Assembly: GCF_030209745.1 (NCBI RefSeq)
Contig: NZ_JARVRJ010000009.1
Span: forward strand, 1-64,000
From: Arthrobacter sp. fls2-241-R2A-200
GTDB lineage: Bacteria > Actinomycetota > Actinomycetes > Actinomycetales > Micrococcaceae
Length of the DNA stretch: 64,000 nt
Direction of reading: 5' to 3'
The position numbers and the translations under genes are program-made. Positions 44,702 to 52,466 of this stretch are shown here, piece after piece. The stretch's first letter is position 1, and every line of letters begins with the position of its first letter. The notes under the pieces are model-generated. The model was given only the letters and a program-made list of their open reading frames with translations, searched no databases and was not told where the DNA came from.

Positions 44702-46660
44702 TTAACCCTTGAGAATGCCGCGCGCGATTTCATCCGCATCGCGGAGGGTGCGCTGCCCACTTGAGTAGACCGGCCCGGCGAGCGGTCGCGCCTCTGCGGC
44801 AATCGCAGTCCCCCATTGTGACGCCGAAAGTTGCAGGCCCAGAATATACAGACCCTCGGTGACGGAGCCGTTGGCAGCGACCGGGCGGTACGGATGTGGC
44901 TCCACGTCCAAACCTGTGGTCTGCATGGGCATTCCTTCAACGCTCATCATGATCTTGGGCCGCACCAGCCCATCAGCGAGGAGCTGTTCCAGCAGCGGGG
45001 AAACATTGACGCCCACCCTGTTTGCCGGCGACATCGCCTCAATGAGGGTCCTGGCTTCGGCTGGCGAATCGCGTACCCACGGCGACGTCGCCCGAAACAC
45101 CCGCGCGCCCCGGTCCACCGTGAATTTGGGGTCGGGCCCGACAAAACTTACGACGCCGGCGCGCGCCAACGCGGCCAACTGTTCCGAACGGATGGCGGGC
45201 GGACCACTGGCCAACCCTTCGACGAACGCTTCAAACCAACCCCGTAGCCCCGCCAGCCAGGATTCGTCCGTTATCCCGCCGTCGGCTACTACGGATTTGA
45301 GGATGGCGCGGCCTGTGTGGAGGGCTCCGATGGCCATCTTTATCGGATCCGATTCACCCAAGGCAGATCGTCGTGCGTCGTCGTCCAAATAGGCTGTGAC
45401 CGCTGCGTCCAGTTCCTTACGGGAGCCGAACGTGCGGCCGGCCAGCGGGGCGGCGAGTGCTCGTAGGTTCAGCCGGCGGCAGGCCAGCACATGCTTTTCA
45501 ACCAGATCCCCTACGTCGTGTTCCCAGTTCGCGGTGGTGTGCGCGTGGGGTTGGAGCGCATCCGCAAGATCAGCCAGGAATTGGGCCGCATCACGGATAG
45601 CAGCGGGCTGTGAGGCCGCCAACGTCGAGTAGTAGGCCCACAACGCGTCCCGGTGCAGCAGAGGCCACAGGTCATGGTCAAAACCAGGCTGGATGCCGGC
45701 AGCGCGGAACCGGTCCACGGCATCCTCGGTCAGGTACCTCATAGTGATGCTCCGCGGATAGTACCCAGCCAAACCCGCTTTGGCCCGATACGGCGTTCCG
45801 CGGCGTGAGGCGGCTATGATCTTGGGCTCCCGGCCGGACGCACGGTATTCGAGTACCCCGGCACCCGGCAGGCCGGCGTCGACGAACTTGCCACCGCGGC
45901 CCTCAGTCAGCTGACCCATGACGTCGAAAAAGTTAAGGCCCATGCCCCGCACCAGGACTGGTTCGTTGTCAGGCACGGCCTGCCAGTCGACATCCGCCGG
46001 TGCTGCTGGGGGGAAATAACGCAAGCCGCGCTCTTCCGCGGCGCCCTGGAAGGACCGCTGCTCGGGATTCAACCGGGATTCGATGTGGCCCAGGGCCAGC
46101 ACCACGGAGTCGACGGTGAGCGTCGCGCCGTCGGCCAGTTCGACGTCGAACATCCCATCCCGGCGTCCGGCGGGGCGGACCGCAAGCGCTGTCGTCTCCC
46201 TAAAGGTGACCGCGACGCCGTCGGGTAGTCGCTCAAGGACCGACTCCAGGGTTTGGCGCAGGTACCGCCCGTACAAAGCGCGGCTGGGGAAATCGTGGGA
46301 CTCGAGGGTGGCCAGCTCCGCCTTTTCGGCGTCGTTCAAACCGATGCCATCACGACGCCGAAGTTCGCGCCACTGGTCAAAAGAACCGCCGGCCAAAGGG
46401 GGTGCCAGTTCGGCGTCTTCGGGGATGAGCGTGGGATAGAACGCCTGGGTGTTCATCAGGTACAGCCGGGATTGTTCCGGCTGCCACACGTGTCCCGGGC
46501 CCGCTTGGTAAGGATCGACGACGTCGATCTGCAAGCGTCGCGCGCCCACTGAACGTCCCATCGGCGCCCAATTCGCGAGCAACCGCTCAAGGACGCTGGT
46601 GCCCCGAGGGCCTGCCCCGATCAGGGCAACACGGTTGGTTTCGGATATAGCCACGCTCAA
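44702..46660 (-). CDS. FAD/NAD(P)-binding protein (COG4529-like)
   Basis: This 652-aa protein begins with a dinucleotide-binding fold, RVALIGAGPRGTSVLERLL, and has DSVVLALGHIES as a second flavoprotein signature. The YHVW-type segment LYLMNTQAFYP is typical of the family that includes HpaH-like and uncharacterised monooxygenase relatives. No membrane segments. The start is a GTG. It is divergent from the S9 peptidase gene across about 50 bp. The reaction is unknown. Confidence 0.8.
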   Translation of the reverse strand: MSVAISETNRVALIGAGPRGTSVLERLLANWAPMGRSVGARRLQIDVVDPYQAGPGHVWQPEQSRLYLMNTQAFYPTLIPEDAELAPPLAGGSFDQWRELRRRDGIGLNDAEKAELATLESHDFPSRALYGRYLRQTLESVLERLPDGVAVTFRETTALAVRPAGRRDGMFDVELADGATLTVDSVVLALGHIESRLNPEQRSFQGAAEERGLRYFPPAAPADVDWQAVPDNEPVLVRGMGLNFFDVMGQLTEGRGGKFVDAGLPGAGVLEYRASGREPKIIAASRRGTPYRAKAGLAGYYPRSITMRYLTEDAVDRFRAAGIQPGFDHDLWPLLHRDALWAYYSTLAASQPAAIRDAAQFLADLADALQPHAHTTANWEHDVGDLVEKHVLACRRLNLRALAAPLAGRTFGSRKELDAAVTAYLDDDARRSALGESDPIKMAIGALHTGRAILKSVVADGGITDESWLAGLRGWFEAFVEGLASGPPAIRSEQLAALARAGVVSFVGPDPKFTVDRGARVFRATSPWVRDSPAEARTLIEAMSPANRVGVNVSPLLEQLLADGLVRPKIMMSVEGMPMQTTGLDVEPHPYRPVAANGSVTEGLYILGLQLSASQWGTAIAAEARPLAGPVYSSGQRTLRDADEIARGILKG

Positions 46661-46713
46661 GCTTAACTTCCTGTGACTTGCTTACCGCTGAACAGTGTTG
46701 CTTGGATGGGCCC

Positions 46714-48939
46714 ATGACCACCACAGAAGCTGATCACACGCCACTTCCCGGGGATGGCGATGCCATCGACGGTAAACCCAGGGGCCGCCACGCTGCGGAG
46801 ATCGCCCCCATGCCAACGGATGAGAACATCTGGCTTGAAGACATCCACGGCGATCAACAGCTTGCTTGGGTCCGTGAGCAGAACGCCCGCACCGAGGAAT
46901 TGTTGGAGGACTCCGATTACGCGGCAGTCGAGGCCGGAATCCTCGAAGTCCTTGATTCGACGGACCGCGTCGCCATGGTCAACAAACGCGGAAACTTCTA
47001 CTACAACTTTTGGAAGGACCAAGAGCACCCCAAGGGCCTCTGGCGACGGACCACGTGGGAGAGCTACCTTACAGACGCTCCCGAGTGGGACGTGCTGCTG
47101 GATGTCGATGCATTGGCCGATGCGGAAGGGGTGGAGTGGGTCTTCCACGGCGCCGGTTTCCTGCGCCCTTCAGACGGTGCCGCCTACCGTTTGGCCATGG
47201 TCTCCCTCTCCCCCGACGGCGGTGACGCTGACCGCCACCGCGAGTTCGACGTCGAGACCCGCACTTTTGTCGAAGGGGGCTTCGACCTGCCGACGGCGAA
47301 GGGGAACGTTAGCTGGCTGGACGCTGACACACTCTTGGTATCCAGCACCGCCGATGGCCTGCCTGCGACCTCATCGTCGTACGCCCGCACTGGCGTGAAA
47401 CTCTGCAGAGGCCAGGCCCTTGCTGATGCTGAGCGGCTCTTCGAAATTCCCGAGGACCACATGCTGGCCATGGTGGCCCACGATTCCACCCCAGGTTATG
47501 AGCGGACCTTCGCCGTTGATTACATCGACTTCTACAACAGGAATACCTGGCTCCTGCGCGAGAGTTCGTGGGTGAACATTGACGTGCCCACGGATGTGAA
47601 TATCAGCGCCCACCGGGATTGGTTGTTGTTCCGTCCACAAAAAGACTGGCAAGTAGATGGCCACACGTACCCGTCCGGGTCCCTGCTCGCTGCGGACTTT
47701 GAAGGGTACCTGGCCGGTTCGCGCCAGTTTGTGGTGCTCTTTTCGCCTGACGAGCACACGTCCCTGCAGTCATGGAGCTGGACCAAGGACTACCTGCTCC
47801 TGAACTTGTTGCGCGACGTTTCCTCCGAGATCCGAGTGCTCGACCCGTCCACATCCGACGCCAACGGCGGCTGGCGCTCCACCGTGTTGGACGCGTGCCC
47901 GCCCCTCCACGACGTCAACGCCTACGCCGTGGACGACGAGGATACCGATCAGACCGGTGCAGGCAACGACTTCTGGCTCGTGGCCACCGGGTTCACCACT
48001 CCAACCACGCTCACTCGCGGGACTCTCACCCCGGGTCCGGACGGCGAGGTCATGAGCCAACACTCAGAGGTCAAACGGTCGCCGTCGTTCTTCAATGAAG
48101 CCGGGTACGAAGTGCAGCAGCATTTCGCGGTCTCTGCGGATGGAACACGCATCCCTTATTTCCAAGTGGCATCCAAGGATTTGGTGCTGGACGGCCAAAA
48201 CCCCACCCAGTTGTCCGGCTACGGGGGATTCGAGATCTCCCGCACGCCCGCGTACTCCGGAACGATCGGACGGGCTTGGCTCGAGCGCCGCACGTCGTCC
48301 GACGGCGGCGACGCTCCCCACGCACGCGGCGGGGTCTACGTTGTGGCCAACATCCGCGGCGGGGGCGAGTACGGACCTGCTTGGCATCGCGCGGCGTTGC
48401 AGGAAAACCGGCACCGGGCCTACGAGGACTTCGCCGCAGTGGCCAGGGACCTCATGACGCGCGGGGTTACCAGCCGGCGTCGCTTGGGTTGCGTAGGCGG
48501 CTCCAACGGTGGACTCTTGGTCGGCAACATGCTCACCCAGTACCCGGAACTCTTCGGCGCAGTGTCCTGCGGGGTGCCGCTGCTGGATATGCGGCGCTAC
48601 ACCAAGCTCTCCGCGGGATACTCGTGGATTGCCGAGTATGGGGACCCGGATGTGCCCGAGCAGTGGGAATTCATCCGGACCTTCTCGCCGTACCACCTGC
48701 TTCGGGACGGCGTGGACTACCCGGAAACGTTCATTTGGACGGCGACCTCCGATGACCGTGTAGGACCTGTGCAAGCGCGGAAAATGGCGGCACGAATGCA
48801 AGCAATGGGCATTCCCAACGTCTGGTTCCACGAGGCCCTCGAAGGTGGGCACGCCGGTGCCTCGGACAACCGCCAAGCCGCTGCCCTGCAAGCCCGGAGC
48901 AACCACTTCCTGTGGCGTTCGCTGGCGGGCGCCAAGTAG
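46714..48939 (+). CDS. Prolyl oligopeptidase family (S9) serine peptidase
   Basis: This 741-aa cytoplasmic peptidase has an N-terminal beta-propeller (residues about 80-430) and a C-terminal alpha/beta hydrolase. The catalytic residues are Ser in GCVGGSNGGLLVG, Asp in TSDDRVGPVQA and His in EGGHAGASDN. The RGGGEYGPAWH segment before the serine is typical of S9A. It is expected to cleave short peptides after proline. ATG 46714 is chosen over 46678. Confidence 0.92.
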   Translation: MTTTEADHTPLPGDGDAIDGKPRGRHAAEIAPMPTDENIWLEDIHGDQQLAWVREQNARTEELLEDSDYAAVEAGILEVLDSTDRVAMVNKRGNFYYNFWKDQEHPKGLWRRTTWESYLTDAPEWDVLLDVDALADAEGVEWVFHGAGFLRPSDGAAYRLAMVSLSPDGGDADRHREFDVETRTFVEGGFDLPTAKGNVSWLDADTLLVSSTADGLPATSSSYARTGVKLCRGQALADAERLFEIPEDHMLAMVAHDSTPGYERTFAVDYIDFYNRNTWLLRESSWVNIDVPTDVNISAHRDWLLFRPQKDWQVDGHTYPSGSLLAADFEGYLAGSRQFVVLFSPDEHTSLQSWSWTKDYLLLNLLRDVSSEIRVLDPSTSDANGGWRSTVLDACPPLHDVNAYAVDDEDTDQTGAGNDFWLVATGFTTPTTLTRGTLTPGPDGEVMSQHSEVKRSPSFFNEAGYEVQQHFAVSADGTRIPYFQVASKDLVLDGQNPTQLSGYGGFEISRTPAYSGTIGRAWLERRTSSDGGDAPHARGGVYVVANIRGGGEYGPAWHRAALQENRHRAYEDFAAVARDLMTRGVTSRRRLGCVGGSNGGLLVGNMLTQYPELFGAVSCGVPLLDMRRYTKLSAGYSWIAEYGDPDVPEQWEFIRTFSPYHLLRDGVDYPETFIWTATSDDRVGPVQARKMAARMQAMGIPNVWFHEALEGGHAGASDNRQAAALQARSNHFLWRSLAGAK

Positions 48940-48962
48940 GGCGGGCCAGTTCAGGCACCCGG

Positions 48963-49006
48963 CTTGGGCCGGGTTCGGACCGGGTTCGGGCCGGGGTTCG
49001 GACCCG
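48963..49006. repeat. GGGTTCGG-type short repeats
   Basis: GGGTTCGG or near variants occur four times within about 45 bp after the S9 peptidase stop codon. They may fold into a hairpin (GGTTCGGACC). No T-tract follows. Confidence 0.45.
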
Positions 49007-49088
49007 ACTCGATGGTTCGCTGCGCAGGAGGCCGGGCGCACGGCACAGTTGGCAGGGAACCACCGAATCGGGCGCTTCCCGGGCTGTT

Positions 49089-49118
49089 TTGCGCTAGACC
49101 ACAGGTTCTGCGTATCCT
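49089..49118 (+). promoter_or_regulatory. Promoter of tRNA-Ser(GCT)
   Basis: TTGCGC (49089-49094) and TATCCT (49113-49118) are spaced by 18 bp, 22 bp before the tRNA. Confidence 0.5.
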
Positions 49119-49140
49119 TGGTGGGCTAGCAATAGCAAAC

Positions 49141-49228
49141 GGAGACGTGCCAGAGCGGCCGAATGGGCTTCACTGCTAATGAAGTGTGGGGCACAACTCC
49201 ACCGGGGGTTCAAATCCCCCCGTCTCCG
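49141..49228 (+). tRNA. tRNA-Ser(GCT)
   Basis: Acceptor GGAGACG/CGTCTCC, anticodon loop CTGCTAA with anticodon GCT, a long variable arm and T loop TTCAAAT. The IS element begins 4 bp beyond the discriminator base. The tRNA is intact because its last 14 bases were part of the duplicated target. Confidence 0.94.
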
Positions 49229-49231
49229 CGT
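49217..49231. repeat. Target-site duplication, left copy
   Basis: CCCCCGTCTCCGCGT, identical to 50581-50595, lies directly outside the left end of the IS element and includes the tRNA-Ser 3' end. Confidence 0.8.
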
Positions 49232-49254
49232 TGTGTGATGAGTCGAGACATCCT

Positions 49255-50472
49255 TCACGGATGAGTCGAGTCATCGGTTACACCCCGGTCTTCGGACCGG
49301 GGTGTTTTTCTTTGTCCGGATTCTCTGGGTTGGTAGTTCTTGGTGGGGTCGATGGTGAGTTCGCGGATGATCTCGCCGGTGGTTGCGTTGCTGATGGTGA
49401 CGTCGGCGTCGTGGATGAGCATGAGGACGTGCGTGCCGGCGTGGGCGCGGCCGATGCCGAGGTGGCGGAGGCGTCCGGCATGGCGGAGGGTGAGTTTCCC
49501 GAATTTGTCGACGCGGTCAACGCGGCGGCGCCAGTGGTCTCCTTGTTTCGCTCCGGCGGGTGCTGCTTTGGGTGTCGCGACGTAGGCGGCGGCGGGCGTT
49601 CGGCGGCCCAGGGCGCGGTGGGGGCGTTCGTGGTTGTAGATCTGCCGGAACTTGTCCAGTTGTTCGTTGAGGTCTTTAAGGGTGTGGGCGCGGGGCTGCC
49701 CGGTGAGCCAGCGTTTGAGGGTTTGGTGGAACCGTTCGATTTTTCCTTGGGTTTGTGGGTGGCTGGGGGATCCGTTTTTCTGGGTGATGCCTAGGGCGTG
49801 GAGTTGGTGTTCGAAGGCGTTCCGGCCGCCCCGGCCGCCGGCGAGGCGGGTGGTGTAGACCATGCCGTTGTCGGTCAGGGTGGAGGCTGGGAGGCCGTAG
49901 TCCGCGGCGGTGGCCAGGAAGGTGGTCACGACGGTGGTGACTGTGACGGGTCTGAACGCGGTGCAGGCCAGAAGATAGCGGGAGTGGTCATCGAGGAAGT
50001 TCAGGATCTCGGTGTCCGTGCCGTCGGCCAGGGCCCAGTGGGTGAAGTCGGACTGCCAGGTTTCGTTGGGCTGGTGGGCTTCGAAGCGGTGCAGGGACGC
50101 TTTGGGGCGTTTCTTTGGTTCGGGGGTGATCAGGTCTGCGGTGTGCAGGACCCGCCGGATGGTCGAGGTTGAGGGCGGTTGGAGTGCTTCGCGTTCAAGG
50201 TGCCAAGCGATTGTGACGGGCCCGGCGTCCAGGCCGGCGATTACCAGTTCGCGGCGTAGTGCCAGGATGCGGTTGGTCATGGCTTCGGTGGTTCGGTGGG
50301 GGTTGGTCAGCGGGCGTTTGGGTCGGGGCTCGACGGCCTCGATGCCTCCTTCTGCTTCGCGCCTGAGCAGTTCGTGGACCCAGCGGCGGCTGACTCCGTA
50401 GCGGCGGGCTGCGGCCGTGATGGTCAGGCCTTGGTCACGGACGGCGAGGACGATGACTTTCTGCTTCGACAT
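49255..50472 (-). CDS. IS481-family DDE transposase
   Basis: This 405-aa transposase has an N-terminal helix-turn-helix (TITAAARRYGVSRRWVHELL) and an rve integrase core: Asp in ETWQSDFTHWA, Asp in STLTDNGMVYTT and Glu in GKIERFHQTLKRWL. A C-terminal domain of about 110 residues ends in the terminal repeat. The reading frame is uninterrupted, so the element may be active. The last 20 codons also encode the UUCG terminator hairpin on the other strand. Confidence 0.95.
   Translation of the reverse strand: MSKQKVIVLAVRDQGLTITAAARRYGVSRRWVHELLRREAEGGIEAVEPRPKRPLTNPHRTTEAMTNRILALRRELVIAGLDAGPVTIAWHLEREALQPPSTSTIRRVLHTADLITPEPKKRPKASLHRFEAHQPNETWQSDFTHWALADGTDTEILNFLDDHSRYLLACTAFRPVTVTTVVTTFLATAADYGLPASTLTDNGMVYTTRLAGGRGGRNAFEHQLHALGITQKNGSPSHPQTQGKIERFHQTLKRWLTGQPRAHTLKDLNEQLDKFRQIYNHERPHRALGRRTPAAAYVATPKAAPAGAKQGDHWRRRVDRVDKFGKLTLRHAGRLRHLGIGRAHAGTHVLMLIHDADVTISNATTGEIIRELTIDPTKNYQPRESGQRKTPRSEDRGVTDDSTHP
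49281..49309 (+). terminator. UUCG-loop terminator inside the IS left end
   Basis: CACCCCGGTC pairs with GACCGGGGTG around TTCG and is followed by TTTTT. Read on the plus strand it stops transcription entering from tRNA-Ser. The same bases code for the transposase C-terminus. Confidence 0.85.
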
Positions 50473-50580
50473 GAATCATGCTCGGCCACAAAAGTGTGAA
50501 CGATGTCCCGACTCACCGGGGAAGTGTCACCTGAGAACGATGTCCCGACTCACGTGTGAACTATGTCGTGAAACTACACA

Positions 50581-50595
50581 CCCCCGTCTCCGCGT
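50581..50595. repeat. Target-site duplication, right copy
   Basis: CCCCCGTCTCCGCGT repeats 49217-49231 exactly. It is followed directly by the left end of the older IS remnant, so the identity extends four more bases (TGTG). Confidence 0.8.
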
Positions 50596-50616
50596 TGTGA
50601 TGTAGCGGGACATCCC

Positions 50617-50816
50617 TTACGGATGTGTCAGGACATCATTGACACCCCCGGTCTTCGGACCGGGGGTGTTTTGTTTTTTCGGTTGGCAGCCGCGGGCTGG
50701 GTCGATGCTGAAGTCGGTGAGGATTTCGCCGGTGCCGTATTCGACGGCGGTGACGTCGGTGTCCCGGACGAGCAGGATGATGCGTTTGTGTTTGTGGGCG
50801 CGGCCTATGCCAAGAC
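50617..50816 (-). pseudogene. Transposase C-terminal fragment
   Basis: About 66 codons align with the last 70 codons of the intact IS481 transposase: GIGRAH shared at the start, TGEI in the middle, and THP at the end. The frame has no stop codon inside. The N-terminus and the whole catalytic core are missing. Confidence 0.8.
50642..50680 (+). terminator. UUCG-loop terminator in the IS remnant
   Basis: ACACCCCCGGTC pairs with GACCGGGGGTGT around TTCG and is followed by a T-rich tract. It has the same position and orientation as in the intact copy. Confidence 0.85.
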
Positions 50817-50916
50817 TGTCAACGATGTCTCGAAGTGGTCCCCGCTTTCGACCGGACCACCTGCGTTTAAGGGGTTCTGTCCCTGGGCCGGCGCCTCATT
50901 CCCGGGGAGGCAGCGG

Positions 50917-52362
50917 CTAGGGATTTGCCTGCTTTCGCTTGGCCCCTCCGCTGACTTCCGCACCGGCGTGCCGGTGCAGAGTAAGGCTGTCGGCTGTGCT
51001 GATGAGCATCAGCGCCGCCATAGCAAGGAACGCCCCTTTGTAAACCCCCACGTGATCGGGACCGAACAGATGTGACGTCTCAAAAGATCGGAGGAACAAA
51101 GCGGCTATGGCGATTCCACCAGCGGCGGCCAGCTGAACCAGCGTTGCGGAGATCGCGTTGGCCGAAGGGAGCTGGGCCGGAACGATGTCCGCGTACTGCA
51201 CTGAGGCATAGGCCGAGAAACCGATGGAACGGAACGCTCCACTGAAAAGTAGAAGAGTGAAGATGAGCGGTTCAGGTGTCTGGGCCGTCAGGAGAGCGCA
51301 CATCGCGAACGTCAGGGCTGACGCGAGTGACGCGAAGACAAGGACTGGCTTGAACCCAAAGCGACGTATGAGTGGAGTCGTAGCGGGCTTGATGCCGATG
51401 TTACCCACGAAGACTGCGGCGACCATGACCCCGGCCTTCAACGGGTCCCACCCGAACCCGTCTTGGAACATCAGGGGCAGCAGGAATGGCACCGAACTGA
51501 TGGTCAGACGGTAAACGAAGCCGCCAGTCGACGTCGTACGGAAAGTCTTGGTCGCAAAAACAGCGAGGTTGAACAGCGGAACCCTCGCCTTGGACATCCA
51601 CCAGACAGCTCCCCCGAGGGAAAGCACACCGCCGACGACCGTTACACCGGCCAGCAAGTTGGACCCGCGCCCGCCGAGGGCTTCAAGGCCCACCACCAAC
51701 GCGCCGACCCCCAGGGTGGTGAGCGCCAAGCCAAACCAATCGAGTCGACGATCGGAGTCGAAGTTCGTTCGTGGAACCAGGCGCAGGGCTGTTATGAGGG
51801 CAGCGATTCCAAGCGGAACGTTGATGAGAAAAATCCAGTGCCAGGACAGGAAGGTGGTGAGGGCACCGCCTACCATCGGAGCCAGCACGGGCGCGAGGAG
51901 GCCCGGCCACACCAGATAGGCGGTGGCTCGCAGCAGCTCGGACTTAGGGGTGCCGCGCAAAACCACCAGCGTTCCGACGGGGACCATCATGGCACCGCCC
52001 ACGCCCTGGGCCACACGGCTGAGCGTAAGCACCGGCAAGCCCGTGCTGAGCGCGCAAAACAGCGACGCGATGGTGAATATCGAAATAGCCAGGCAAAAGA
52101 CCCTGCGGGCACCGAACCTTTCAGCGAGCCAGCTGCTAAGAGGAATTCCCATGGCCACCGTCACCAAGTATGCGGTCATGGTGACATTGATATCAGCCGG
52201 GGCCGCATGGAAATCCGAGGCGATGCTGGGGATCGCTGTGGTGAGGATTGTTCCATCCAGGAACTCCATGAAGAACGTCGCTGCAACCAGAAGGGCCAGT
52301 TGCGGCCGCCACGAGCTCTCCGCGGCGTCGACGGTTTGGATATCTCTGGGATTTAAGGTCAT
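50917..52362 (-). CDS. MFS multidrug exporter, DHA2 family
   Basis: This 481-aa transporter has about fourteen predicted membrane segments. Signature motifs are LDGTILTTAIPSIA (motif D1-like, first segment), SSWLAERFGARRVF (motif A) and SRVAQGVGGAMMVPVG (motif C region, fifth segment). It probably exports drugs or small hydrophobic compounds by proton antiport. ATG 52362 has GGAG 4 bp upstream and fits the family start; the frame is open 63 codons further without conservation. It lies next to the IS nest but is intact. Confidence 0.9.
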   Translation of the reverse strand: MTLNPRDIQTVDAAESSWRPQLALLVAATFFMEFLDGTILTTAIPSIASDFHAAPADINVTMTAYLVTVAMGIPLSSWLAERFGARRVFCLAISIFTIASLFCALSTGLPVLTLSRVAQGVGGAMMVPVGTLVVLRGTPKSELLRATAYLVWPGLLAPVLAPMVGGALTTFLSWHWIFLINVPLGIAALITALRLVPRTNFDSDRRLDWFGLALTTLGVGALVVGLEALGGRGSNLLAGVTVVGGVLSLGGAVWWMSKARVPLFNLAVFATKTFRTTSTGGFVYRLTISSVPFLLPLMFQDGFGWDPLKAGVMVAAVFVGNIGIKPATTPLIRRFGFKPVLVFASLASALTFAMCALLTAQTPEPLIFTLLLFSGAFRSIGFSAYASVQYADIVPAQLPSANAISATLVQLAAAGGIAIAALFLRSFETSHLFGPDHVGVYKGAFLAMAALMLISTADSLTLHRHAGAEVSGGAKRKQANP

Positions 52363-52466
52363 GGCTCCGGTCCAAGGTATGCCTGGTCCAACCGTGGGGC
52401 GGACACGGACGGGTTTCTCTGATCCTAGCCGGAACGCGTGATAGCGCTCACAAGATGACGTCCCAG

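Larger units (their letters stand above)
49232..50580 (-). mobile_element. IS481-family insertion sequence, intact
   Basis: The 1349-bp element begins TGTGTGATGAGTCG and ends in CTACACA. It encodes one transposase and is flanked by a 15-bp direct repeat. Each end carries two copies of a subterminal motif: TGAGTCGRGACATC at 49238-49251 and, less exactly, 49261-49274 on the left; the 19-bp complement GAACGATGTCCCGACTCAC at 50498-50516 and 50535-50553 on the right. These are probable transposase-binding sites. A terminator lies just inside the left end. Confidence 0.85.
50596..50840 (-). mobile_element. Internally deleted IS481-family remnant
   Basis: The remnant begins TGTGATGTAGCGGGACATCC, like the intact copy's left end, and carries the same second subterminal motif and inward UUCG terminator. 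Frame 50617-50816 on the minus strand still encodes the transposase C-terminus, SLGIGRAHKHKRIILLVRD onwards. It aligns with but differs strongly from the intact copy. At about 50816 it jumps to AACGATGTCTCGA, which resembles right-end repeats, so most of the gene is deleted. The right boundary is approximate. Confidence 0.75.

Noticed and set aside
49217..50599. 19-bp direct repeat at a tRNA 3' end that looks like attL/attR of an integrated element
   Set aside because: The interval holds one DDE transposase and IS ends, no tyrosine or serine integrase. Fifteen bases fit a target duplication and the last four belong to the identical TGTG ends of two IS copies.
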